A DNA stretch of 5,319 nt from Betaproteobacteria bacterium (GCA_025353085.1 JANXRI010000288.1:1-5319), one strand, 5' to 3'. Numbered from the stretch's first letter, positions 1 through 5,319 are shown. Notes: generated by a model from the letters alone, not told the origin. Numbers and translations: made by a program.

Positions 1-1
1 T

Positions 2-436
2 TGCGCGGCGACTTTGGGTTGGCTCGCTGCTTCAGCGGCAATTGCAGCCGAACCGGCGCTCGTTCCATACATGATCGTGAAAGGCGAAATTCAATCGCCG
101 CTCACCGTTGAACGGGGCGATCCGGTGCGCGGCAAAGCAGCGGTCTTGAGCCGCGACGGTGGCAATTGTTTTCTGTGTCACAGCGTGCCGGAGCCAGGCG
201 ACACACCGCTCGGCAATATCGGCCCGCCGCTCGCCGGCGTTGGCAATCGCCTGTCGGCCTCGCAACTGCGGTTGCGCATGGTGGATTCGACGCGCATCAA
301 TCCCGCGAGCGTGATGCCTGCGTATTACCGCATTGAAGGCCTGCAACGCGTCGCCGCCGCGTATGCCGGTAAGCCGCTACTCAGCGCGCAGCAAATCGAA
401 GACGTGATTGCGTACTTGCTTACGCTGCGCGATTGA
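2..436 (+). CDS. soxX: SoxX, mono-haem c-type cytochrome subunit of SoxAX (5' partial)
   Basis: SoxX pairs with SoxA in the periplasmic SoxAX cytochrome, which oxidatively couples thiosulfate to the cysteine of SoxY. The frame is open to the left window edge. The visible residues begin CAATLGWLAASAAIAAEP, the hydrophobic core and Ala-x-Ala end of a Sec signal peptide whose charged start is missing. A TTG at 14 would give 140 residues but a signal with no basic N-region, so the true start almost certainly lies upstream. Numbering from that TTG, a single haem site CFLCH is at residues 52-56. The family's sixth-ligand Met is in SVMPAYY (Met101), preceded by the SoxX-typical DSTRINPAS stretch. 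The C-terminus (AQQIEDVIAYLLTL) is the usual last helix of a class I cytochrome c. The stop lies 3 bp before soxY, so it is co-transcribed with soxYZA. The identification is firm; only the N-terminus is unknown. Confidence 0.93.
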   Translation, partial: CAATLGWLAASAAIAAEPALVPYMIVKGEIQSPLTVERGDPVRGKAAVLSRDGGNCFLCHSVPEPGDTPLGNIGPPLAGVGNRLSASQLRLRMVDSTRINPASVMPAYYRIEGLQRVAAAYAGKPLLSAQQIEDVIAYLLTLRD

Positions 437-439
437 CCG

Positions 440-895
440 ATGAAAAAGACTTCACGCCGCCGCTTCTTTGCCTGTCTGATGGCCATCGCCGCGTGGCCCA
501 CGGTGCGCGCCTACGGCCAGGCGTCCACCGAATCCGTGGATGCAATGGTATTGATGGTGACCGGCGGCGCGAAGGTGCAAACCGGACGCGTGAAGCTCGA
601 ACTGCCACCGTTTGCCGATAACGGCAACTCGGTGAGCCTCAAGGTCAGCGTCGACAGCGCAATGACAGCGATCGATTACGTCAAAAGCATTCATCTGTAC
701 GCGGCGCGTAATCCGCGACCCAATGTCGCGAACTTTTATCTCGGGCCGCGTGCCGGCCGCGCGCAGATCAGCACGCGCGTCAGGCTCGGCGGCAGTCAAC
801 GCGTGCTGGCGCTGGCGGCACTGTCGGATGGTTCATTCTGGTCGGCTACCGCTGACGTGGTCGTCACGCTGTCCGCGTGTTATGACGCGACGTAA
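440..895 (+). CDS. soxY: SoxY, sulfur-carrier subunit of SoxYZ, with atypical C-terminal arm
   Basis: SoxY carries sulfur intermediates covalently on a C-terminal cysteine while SoxAX, SoxB and SoxCD act on them in the periplasm. The 151-residue product starts MKKTSRRRFF. This is a twin-arginine (Tat) signal fitting SRRxF, followed by a short hydrophobic stretch ending near residue 27, and it agrees with export of folded SoxYZ. The mature part has the beta-sandwich signature: ELPPFADNGNSV (54-65), DYVKSIHLYA (79-88), NFYLGPRAGRA (98-108) and SDGSFWSATADV (129-140). The tail is VVVTLSACYDAT with Cys147 fifth from the end. The cysteine is kept, but the Paracoccus-type GGCGG context is absent. 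The ATG lies 3 bp after the soxX stop and no strong Shine-Dalgarno precedes it, so coupling from soxX is likely. The family call is strong. Whether it is the catalytic carrier or a variant is less certain. Confidence 0.9.
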   Translation: MKKTSRRRFFACLMAIAAWPTVRAYGQASTESVDAMVLMVTGGAKVQTGRVKLELPPFADNGNSVSLKVSVDSAMTAIDYVKSIHLYAARNPRPNVANFYLGPRAGRAQISTRVRLGGSQRVLALAALSDGSFWSATADVVVTLSACYDAT

Positions 896-898
896 ACC

Positions 899-1219
899 AT
901 GACTGCACGCATCCAGGTTCCAGCGAGCGCCAGGCGTGGCGAGGTGATCGAGATCCGCATCGCAATCCAGCATCCGATGGAAACCGGCTTCCGGCTGGAC
1001 GACAGCGGACGCGCAGCGCCTAAGAATGTCGTCAACGCTTTGGTATGCCGCTACAACGGGGTGGAGGTATTCCGCGCTGAAATGGGTTCGGGTGTCGCGG
1101 CAAATCCATTCCTGAGTTTCTTCACGGTCGCGGACGCAAGCGGCGAACTCGTGTTCGACTGGGTCGACGATCAGGGACAAACCGGTTCGGAGCGCGCGGC
1201 ACTGACGGTGACGGGATGA
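899..1219 (+). CDS. soxZ: SoxZ, partner subunit of the SoxYZ sulfur carrier
   Basis: SoxZ forms a tight heterodimer with SoxY. It has no signal peptide and is normally carried through the Tat pathway with SoxY, which fits this product starting directly with MTARIQVPASARRGEVIEIR. At 106 residues it has the normal length. The sequence shows the family landmarks in order: the IQHPMETGFR block (23-32), YNGVEVFRAEMGSGVAANPFLSFF in the middle, and a closing FDWVDDQG strand-turn. The core is an immunoglobulin-like beta-sandwich. An extra cysteine at position 50 (ALVCRYNG) is visible; I cannot say whether it matters. The gene begins 3 bp after the soxY stop and its TGA overlaps the soxA ATG (ATGA at 1216-1219), so translation is probably coupled. 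Confidence 0.95.
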   Translation: MTARIQVPASARRGEVIEIRIAIQHPMETGFRLDDSGRAAPKNVVNALVCRYNGVEVFRAEMGSGVAANPFLSFFTVADASGELVFDWVDDQGQTGSERAALTVTG

Positions 1220-2007
1220 CGCCGCGCTCGCTGCGTGACGGTTTGCTGGCCGCTGCGCTGGCGCTGATTTCCGTTGCCGGTCATGCCCAGAACGCGGCCA
1301 AGCCCGAGCCGCTTAAATCCGGGCTCGAATTTACCGGCCCGGAAGTGCGCGAATTGCAGCGCGATGATTTCGCCAACCCGGGGATGTTGTGGATCACGCG
1401 TGGCGAAAGGCTGTGGCAGGAACCCGCTGGCGCCGCGGGCAAGTCGTGCGCGGGCTGCCATGGCGAGGCGAAAACCAGCATGCAAGGCGTGGCGGCGCGC
1501 TATCCGCAGTTCGATGCCGCGCGCGCGCGCTTGATCAATATTGAAGGCCGCATCCGGCAATGCCGCGAAAGCCGCCAGCAGGCGGAGCCGTTCAAGTACG
1601 AATCCGCCGAGCTGCTCGGGCTGACGGCTTATGTCGGGCAGCAGTCACGCGGCATGCCGGTCAACGTTCCGATCGATGCGCAAACGCGCCGCCATTTCGA
1701 AGCCGGCCGCGATCTCTACTATCGCCGGATGGGACAGATGAATTTGTCGTGCGCGCAATGCCACCAGGACAACTGGGGGAAAAAACTGGGGCCTGAAACG
1801 ATCAGCCAGGGACACAGTGTTGCATATCCGATTTATCGCCTCGAATGGCAAACCATGGGTTCTTTGCACCGGCGCTTTCGCAGCTGCCAGTCGGGCGTGC
1901 GCGCTGAGTTGTTGCCACAGGGCTCGCCCGAATTTCTCGATCTCGAGTTATACCTTGCGTGGCGGGAGGGCGGACTGCCGATCGAAACGCCAGGCGTGCG
2001 CCGGTAA
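1216..2007 (+). CDS. soxA: SoxA, di-haem c-type cytochrome, L-cysteine S-thiosulfotransferase subunit
   Basis: SoxA is the catalytic subunit of SoxAX, which forms the SoxY-cysteine S-thiosulfonate from thiosulfate in the periplasm. The 263-residue product has a Sec signal peptide (basic start MTPRSLRD, hydrophobic 9-21, likely cleavage after GHA at 24). It has two haem motifs, CAGCH (78-82) and CAQCH (179-183). Two other cysteines fit the family's unusual thiolate ligands: Cys116 in GRIRQCRESR and Cys224 in HRRFRSCQSGVRAE. The latter is the active-site region where a cysteine persulfide is known in this family. Two haems here plus one in SoxX make this the di-haem SoxA class, which normally needs no SoxK, and none is seen. 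The start is set by the ATGA overlap with soxZ and a weak GGTGA four bases upstream. No soxB follows; the next gene is convergent. Confidence 0.95.
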   Translation: MTPRSLRDGLLAAALALISVAGHAQNAAKPEPLKSGLEFTGPEVRELQRDDFANPGMLWITRGERLWQEPAGAAGKSCAGCHGEAKTSMQGVAARYPQFDAARARLINIEGRIRQCRESRQQAEPFKYESAELLGLTAYVGQQSRGMPVNVPIDAQTRRHFEAGRDLYYRRMGQMNLSCAQCHQDNWGKKLGPETISQGHSVAYPIYRLEWQTMGSLHRRFRSCQSGVRAELLPQGSPEFLDLELYLAWREGGLPIETPGVRR

Positions 2008-2078
2008 TGTCAGCGGTCAGCGCCCACGCCTTTGAGTGCACTCGCTGTATCGCGTGAAACTCTGAAACTTGTGACCGA
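2008..2078. other. Convergent intergenic spacer between soxA and korB
   Basis: This 71-bp gap separates the ends of the two convergent blocks. It contains a perfect 10-bp palindrome GAGTGCACTC (2034-2043), a widely spaced CGGTCA/TGACCG inverted repeat (2014-2019 and 2072-2077), CAGCG/CGCTG arms (2018-2022 and 2043-2047) and a short repeated GAAACT (2056-2069). None has a T-tract on either side, so I see no convincing terminator within the gap. Nothing coding is supported here. Confidence 0.6.
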
Positions 2079-3134
2079 CTAACGCAACGACGCGTTAATT
2101 TTATCCAGCGCGACCGAGCCCGGGCACAGTTCGCGCTCGGACAGGCGGTTAAGCGGCGCGTTTACGGTGTTCAAGTGCTCGTGCAAGTCCGAGGACTCGG
2201 GATCGACGTACAGCAAACCCGTAACGACTTCACCGCGTGCATGATGTTGCTGAATGTAGGCCATTGCTTTCAAGCGGTCGGTTGCATCGTATTCGGGATC
2301 GAGCTTGCGTAAGCGCAGTACGCTGCCGTCGTGCTGGGTGACGGTCGTCACCGTGCCGGGTGCATAGTCCGCGGTGATTTCTTCGCGGCCGGTGATGAAA
2401 TCAAGCCGGTTCACCGCCTCGTTGTGCTCGCGCACATAATCGTAACTCTTGGTCGAGCCCGCATGATTGTTAAACGCGACGCACGGCGACACGACGTCGA
2501 TGAACGCAGCGCCTTTGTGCTCGATCGCGGCTTTGATTAACGGAACGAGCTGATGCTTGTCGCCCGAAAAACTGCGGGCGACGAAACTTGCGCCCAATTG
2601 CAACGCGAGTCCAACCATGTCGATCGGTTCGTCGCTGTTGGCGATGCCGCGTTTGGATTTGGAGCCCTTGTCCGCGGTGGCTGAAAACTGGCCCTTGGTG
2701 AGACCGTAAACACCGTTGTTTTCGACGATGTACACCATGTTGACGCCGCGGCGCATGCAGTGCGCGAATTGGCCCAAGCCGATCGAGGCGGAATCACCGT
2801 CGCCGGACACCCCGAGATAAAGCAGATCGCGGTTCGCAAGATTGGCGCCGGTCGCGACCGACGGCATGCGGCCATGCACGCTGTTGAAGCCATGCGAGTT
2901 ACCGAGAAAGTAGTCCGGCGTCTTAGACGAGCAGCCGATGCCCGACAGCTTGGCGACTTTGTGCGGCTCAATGTTGGTTTCCCAGCACGCCTGAATAATC
3001 GCGGCCGAGATCGAATCGTGACCGCAGCCCGCGCAGAGCGTTGATATCCTGCCTTCGTAATCGCGGCGGGTGTGGCCGACGGTGTTCCTCGGCAGGTCCG
3101 GGTGGTGCAGCTTCGGTTTGGCGAGATATGTCAT
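2079..3134 (-). CDS. korB: 2-oxoacid (2-oxoglutarate):ferredoxin oxidoreductase, beta subunit
   Basis: The beta subunit binds thiamine diphosphate and the [4Fe-4S] cluster of the cytoplasmic enzyme that interconverts 2-oxoglutarate + CoA and succinyl-CoA + CO2 using ferredoxin. In the 351-residue product, the cluster cysteines are Cys34 and Cys37 (TLCAGCGHDS), Cys68 (GIGCSSKTP) and Cys218 (SPCVAF). The TPP/Mg motif runs from GDGDS (111-115) to the paired Asn at 139-140 (VENNGVYGLTKGQ). HGFNSVHGRMPSVATGANLAN is the usual active-site block. The tail past about residue 250 is longer than in archaeal beta subunits but fits the bacterial partners of fused gamma-alpha chains. The start ATG has an AAAGG eight bases upstream and an N-terminus matching my memory of the family. 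The gene lies 71 bp downstream of korA. 2-Oxoglutarate is the likely substrate from family resemblance; other 2-oxoacids cannot be excluded from sequence alone. Confidence 0.92.
   Translation of the reverse strand: MTYLAKPKLHHPDLPRNTVGHTRRDYEGRISTLCAGCGHDSISAAIIQACWETNIEPHKVAKLSGIGCSSKTPDYFLGNSHGFNSVHGRMPSVATGANLANRDLLYLGVSGDGDSASIGLGQFAHCMRRGVNMVYIVENNGVYGLTKGQFSATADKGSKSKRGIANSDEPIDMVGLALQLGASFVARSFSGDKHQLVPLIKAAIEHKGAAFIDVVSPCVAFNNHAGSTKSYDYVREHNEAVNRLDFITGREEITADYAPGTVTTVTQHDGSVLRLRKLDPEYDATDRLKAMAYIQQHHARGEVVTGLLYVDPESSDLHEHLNTVNAPLNRLSERELCPGSVALDKINASLR
2080..2103 (+). terminator. Candidate intrinsic terminator of the sox operon, inside the korB 3' end
   Basis: Read on the + strand, TAACGC (2080-2085) and GCGTTA (2092-2097) form a perfect 6-bp stem with a 6-base loop, followed at once by ATTTTAT. 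This is the shape of a short Rho-independent terminator. It lies 73 bp after the soxA stop and overlaps the last codons and stop of korB. On the opposite strand the stem is not followed by a T-tract, so it would serve only sox transcription. The stem is short and only half GC, so this is a moderate candidate. Confidence 0.38.
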
Positions 3135-3142
3135 GGTTTAAA

Positions 3143-3147
3143 CCTTT
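3143..3147 (-). promoter_or_regulatory. Shine-Dalgarno of korB, next to a GGTTTAAACC palindrome
   Basis: On the coding strand AAAGG sits 8 bases before the korB ATG, supporting that start. Its last two bases fall in a perfect 10-bp palindrome GGTTTAAACC (3135-3144) that abuts the start codon. Pairing there could partly hide the site, but the palindrome has no loop and is AT-rich inside, so the effect is probably slight. Confidence 0.6.
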
Positions 3148-3150
3148 AAG

Positions 3151-3183
3151 CTGGATCCTGGCTTGCGCCGGGATGGTGTCATT
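3151..3183 (-). repeat. REP-like palindromic repeat copy between korA and korB
   Basis: On the korAB mRNA strand ATCCCGGC and GCCAGGAT form an 8-position stem (3167-3174 with 3155-3162, one C/A mismatch) closed by a GCAA tetraloop of the stable GNRA type. The flanks (TGACACC before, CCAG after) resemble the dispersed short repeats of many proteobacteria and Neisseria. Their chance translation gives the familiar IPAQAGIQ-like string; here one frame reads TIPAQARIQ. It starts about 20 bases upstream of the korB ATG. Without the genome I cannot show other copies, so repeat status is an inference from resemblance. Confidence 0.55.
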
Positions 3184-3216
3184 GCGCCGCTGCTGTGCGG
3201 GCGGCTCATGACACCA
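3174..3216 (-). promoter_or_regulatory. Nested inverted repeat spanning the korA stop codon
   Basis: A perfect 9-bp inverted repeat, TGGTGTCAT (3174-3182) and ATGACACCA (3208-3216), encloses a second 5-bp pair, GCCGC (3186-3190) and GCGGC (3201-3205), with a 10-base loop. In korA mRNA this would fold into a long hairpin that contains the UGA stop codon (3206-3208). No T-tract follows on the coding strand, so it does not look like a terminator. It shares end bases with the REP-like hairpin on one side and with a 6-bp hairpin (CCACTT/AAGTGG, 3214-3229) on the other, so the three may compete. Its role is unknown. Confidence 0.5.
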
Positions 3217-5044
3217 CTTTCTTAAGTGGGACGACCGTGCGCGCGGCGGCATGCTGCGAAATTTGTTCGACGATGAAGCGCGCGGTGATCGGCGTGCCGT
3301 CATAGTGCAGCACGGACAGGAGCCGCGACGGATTGATCTTGGCCTCCATGACGAGCAGCGTTTTCAACTGGGCATCACGGTTTTGCTCAATGACGAACAC
3401 CCATGGATGGGTCGCGACAAAATCATTGATTTCATCCTGAAATGGAAAGGCGCGCACGCGCAGCGCGTTGACGTGGATGCCGCGCAGGGCGAGCACGTCA
3501 AGCGCTTCCTGCATCGCCGGACTTGTCGAGCCGTAAAAGATCGCACCAAAACGCGCGGGCTTTTCCGCCGGATACAGCAGCGGCGCCGGCACCAGTTTCT
3601 TGGCGGTGTCGAATTTGCGCAGCAGTCGCTGCACGTTGTCAATGTAATCGGCGCCCGTTTCGCTATAACCGGCATAACGGTTCTTGGTCGTGCCGCGCGT
3701 GAAGTACCCGCCGCGCGTCGCATGCGTGCCGGGATAGGTGCGATAGGTGATGCCGTCGCCGTCGACGTCCAGATAACGGCCGAAATCGCGGCCGGTATCG
3801 AGCATGTCGGAGGTCATGATCTTGCCGCGATCGTAGCTTTGCTTGTCGTCCCATTTGAACGGCTCGCACAGGCGAGTGTTCATGCCGATGTCAAGATCGG
3901 TCATCACGAAGATCGGAGTCTGCAGTCGTTCAGCGAGATCGAACGCCTTGGCCGTGAACTCAAAACATTCGGTCGGATCTTCCGGAAACAGCAACACATG
4001 CTTGGTGTCGCCATGCGACGCGTACGCGCAGGCCAGCACGTCGGATTGCTGCGTGCGGGTCGGCATGCCGGTCGAGGGTCCGCCGCGCTGCACGTCGACG
4101 ATCACCGCGGGTATTTCTGCAAAATAAGCGAGGCCGATGAATTCAGTCATCAACGAAATTCCAGGGCCCGAGGTCGCGGTGAACGCGCGCGCGCCATTCC
4201 AGCTGGCGCCGATGACCATGCCGATCGAGGCAAGCTCGTCTTCCGCCTGCACGATAGCAAATTTGTTTTTGCCGTCCGCGGGATCGACACGGTGCTTCTG
4301 GCAGTACTTGATGAAAGCCTCGGCGAGCGACGACGACGGCGTGATCGGATACCACGCGCAAACGGTCGCGCCGCCGTAGACCGCGCCCAAAGCGGCGGCG
4401 CTGTTGCCGTCGATAAAAATTTTGTTACCGACGTTGTCTGCGCGCTTGATTTTGAGCCCGATCGGCCCGCCGAGATGCTGCTGCGCATAATCGCGGCCGA
4501 GCCGCAAAGCTTTCACGTTCGACTGGAGCAGCGCTTCCTTGCCTTTGTATTGCTCGGAAAACAAGCGTTCGATTTCGGTCGGATCTATGTCGAGCAGCGC
4601 CGACAGCGCTCCGACGTACACGATGTTCTTGAATAGTTGGCGCTGGCGAGGATCGGTATAGGTCGAATTGCAGATTTCAGTGAGCGGCATGCCGATGACG
4701 TTGATGTCGGCGCGGAACTTCGACTGCGGCATCGGCTTGGTGTTGTCGTAGAACAAATAACCGCCTTCTTCTATTTCCTTGACGTCGGCGTCCCACGTCT
4801 GGGGGTTCATCGCGACCATCAGATCGACCCCGCCACGCCGGCCCTGATAGCCGTTCTCAGTGACGCGCACTTCATACCAGGTCGGCAGGCCCTGAATGTT
4901 CGACGGGAAAATATTGCGCGGCGCGACCGGCACGCCCATGCGCAGAATCGAGCGCGCAAACAGTTCGTTGGCCGACGCCGAGCCGGAGCCGTTGACGTTG
5001 GCGAATTTGACGACGAAATCGTTGGTCGAAGTTATTTGTTTCAT
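3206..5044 (-). CDS. korA: 2-oxoacid (2-oxoglutarate):ferredoxin oxidoreductase, fused gamma-alpha subunit
   Basis: This is the large subunit of the same cytoplasmic enzyme, with gamma and alpha domains in one 612-residue chain, a normal length for the fused bacterial type. The gamma domain covers about residues 1-195 and shows GSGSASANELFARSI (19-33) and TWYEVRVTENGYQGRRGGVDLMVAMNP (55-81). The alpha domain begins near 205 with the NSAAALGAVYGG block. It carries YPITPSSSLAE (232-242), the motif that contacts the cofactor and 2-oxoacid, then QAEDELASIGMVIGAS, TATSGPGISLM (289-299) and QRGGPSTGMPTRTQQSD (319-335). A transketolase C-terminal-like domain follows from about 500 (FGAIFYGSTSPAMQEAL) to about 600. 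The chain itself has no CxxC ferredoxin motif. The start ATG follows a good GAGGA five bases... upstream by 4 bases, which overlaps the stop of the upstream gene. A 461-residue open frame on the other strand is a GC-driven shadow. Confidence 0.93.
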   Translation of the reverse strand: MKQITSTNDFVVKFANVNGSGSASANELFARSILRMGVPVAPRNIFPSNIQGLPTWYEVRVTENGYQGRRGGVDLMVAMNPQTWDADVKEIEEGGYLFYDNTKPMPQSKFRADINVIGMPLTEICNSTYTDPRQRQLFKNIVYVGALSALLDIDPTEIERLFSEQYKGKEALLQSNVKALRLGRDYAQQHLGGPIGLKIKRADNVGNKIFIDGNSAAALGAVYGGATVCAWYPITPSSSLAEAFIKYCQKHRVDPADGKNKFAIVQAEDELASIGMVIGASWNGARAFTATSGPGISLMTEFIGLAYFAEIPAVIVDVQRGGPSTGMPTRTQQSDVLACAYASHGDTKHVLLFPEDPTECFEFTAKAFDLAERLQTPIFVMTDLDIGMNTRLCEPFKWDDKQSYDRGKIMTSDMLDTGRDFGRYLDVDGDGITYRTYPGTHATRGGYFTRGTTKNRYAGYSETGADYIDNVQRLLRKFDTAKKLVPAPLLYPAEKPARFGAIFYGSTSPAMQEALDVLALRGIHVNALRVRAFPFQDEINDFVATHPWVFVIEQNRDAQLKTLLVMEAKINPSRLLSVLHYDGTPITARFIVEQISQHAAARTVVPLKKVVS

Positions 5045-5048
5045 TCCG

Positions 5049-5053
5049 TCCTC
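5049..5053 (-). promoter_or_regulatory. Shine-Dalgarno of korA overlapping the upstream stop codon
   Basis: On the coding strand GAGGA lies 4 bases before the korA ATG, and its first bases belong to the TGA stop of the upstream oxidoreductase gene (5052-5054). The 7-bp gap and this shared site imply that ribosomes ending the first gene readily begin korA, so the two genes are one operon and the start choice is secure. Confidence 0.75.
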
Positions 5054-5319
5054 AGGCGGCTTTACGTTGCGGTTTGTCGCGGCAGCCGGGGCCGGCGTAC
5101 GTCATCTCGAGCAAGAACTTCTGCATGTCCCACGCGCCGGTGGGGCAGCGTTCGGCGCAGAGGCCGCAGTGCAGGCACACGTCCTCGTCTTTCGCCATGA
5201 TGCGGCCGGTTTTCAGACCCGCGGCAACGTAGATTTCCTGCGTGAGGTTGTCGGCTGGCGCATTGAGCCGCGCGCGCAATTCCTGCTCTTCGCCATCCTG
5301 CGTGAACGTGATGCAGTCC
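5052..5319 (-). CDS. FAD-dependent oxidoreductase with C-terminal [4Fe-4S] motif (partial, C-terminal end only)
   Basis: Only the last 88 residues are in the window; the frame stays open to the right edge. The visible piece begins DCITFTQDGEEQELRARL and contains CLHCGLCAERCP (visible residues 48-59), a complete CxxCxxCxxxCP site for one [4Fe-4S] cluster, followed by TGAWDMQKFLLEMTYAGPGC. I recall this arrangement from FAD/NAD(P)-binding, glutamate-synthase-small-chain-like oxidoreductases found beside korAB in betaproteobacteria. The Thauera counterpart is called KorC and links ferredoxin to NAD(P). The flavin domains are outside the window, so the FAD assignment is inferred from the tail and context. 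A TTG at 5277-5279 could make a 75-residue frame, but it is an internal Leu codon. The stop lies 7 bp before korA, with which it is surely co-transcribed. A plain ferredoxin-domain protein is the alternative. Confidence 0.72.
   Translation of the reverse strand, partial: DCITFTQDGEEQELRARLNAPADNLTQEIYVAAGLKTGRIMAKDEDVCLHCGLCAERCPTGAWDMQKFLLEMTYAGPGCRDKPQRKAA

Noticed and set aside
14..16. TTG as the true start codon of soxX
   Set aside because: It would leave a signal peptide without a basic N-region, the upstream codons are open and hydrophobic, and no Shine-Dalgarno can be judged so close to the edge.
1518..1530. Thirteen bases of alternating CG, a possible Z-DNA-forming tract
   Set aside because: It falls within soxA codons for an Ala-Arg-rich helix and is short enough to arise from codon bias in GC-rich DNA.
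2034..2043. Perfect palindrome GAGTGCACTC as an operator or terminator
   Set aside because: It lies between convergent gene ends, where an operator has no promoter to serve, and it has no loop or T-tract.
2056..2069. Repeated GAAACT as a direct repeat
   Set aside because: Two 6-base copies are too short to distinguish from chance.
2968..3303. A 111-residue minus-strand frame across the korA-korB junction containing TIPAQARIQ
   Set aside because: It overlaps both real genes in another frame. The motif is the familiar chance translation of a REP-like repeat and is used here only as evidence for the repeat.
3251..4636. A 461-residue open frame on the + strand opposite korA
   Set aside because: It is rich in Arg, Ala and His with no recognisable domain and lies wholly antisense to a well-conserved gene. 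Long shadow frames of this kind are common in GC-rich codons. A similar 187-residue frame at 4637-5200 is rejected for the same reason.

Overview
The window carries two convergent gene blocks from what looks like a high-GC Gram-negative chemolithotroph or facultative sulfur oxidiser. A betaproteobacterium is my best guess. It rests on recalled family resemblance of the SoxY, KorA, KorB and FAD-protein sequences, on the periplasmic thiosulfate-oxidation genes and on even GC-rich codon use throughout. I have not tested it by a search.

Positions 1-2007 (+ strand) hold a tightly packed sox block, soxX-soxY-soxZ-soxA. The gaps are 3 bp, 3 bp and a 4-bp ATGA overlap, so this is one translationally coupled operon whose promoter lies upstream of the window. 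SoxX (mono-haem) and SoxA (di-haem) form the SoxAX cytochrome that attaches thiosulfate oxidatively to the SoxY cysteine. SoxYZ is the carrier. soxX is cut by the left edge. Neither soxB nor soxCD follows soxA. SoxY ends in an atypical Ser-Ala-Cys-Tyr-Asp-Ala-Thr tail instead of the textbook GGCGG swinging arm.

Positions 2008-2078 separate the two blocks. A small hairpin with a T-rich tail at 2080-2103, inside the 3' end of the opposing gene, is the best candidate terminator for the sox transcript.

Positions 2079-5319 (- strand, so read from right to left) hold a 2-oxoacid:ferredoxin oxidoreductase cassette. First comes the C-terminal end of an FAD-dependent oxidoreductase with a CxxCxxCxxxCP iron-sulfur motif, cut by the right edge. 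Next are the fused gamma-alpha subunit (korA) and the TPP-binding beta subunit (korB). The likely reaction is 2-oxoglutarate + CoA to succinyl-CoA + CO2 with reduction of ferredoxin, or the reverse. The FAD/Fe-S partner probably links ferredoxin to NAD(P)H, as described for the KorABC enzyme of Thauera.

The least ordinary non-coding stretch is the korA-korB junction (3135-3229). It packs a REP-like hairpin, a nested hairpin around the korA stop codon and a third small hairpin into about 95 bases, in an otherwise compact operon. I found no mobile element, RNA gene or CRISPR array, and nothing that demands a wholly new system.
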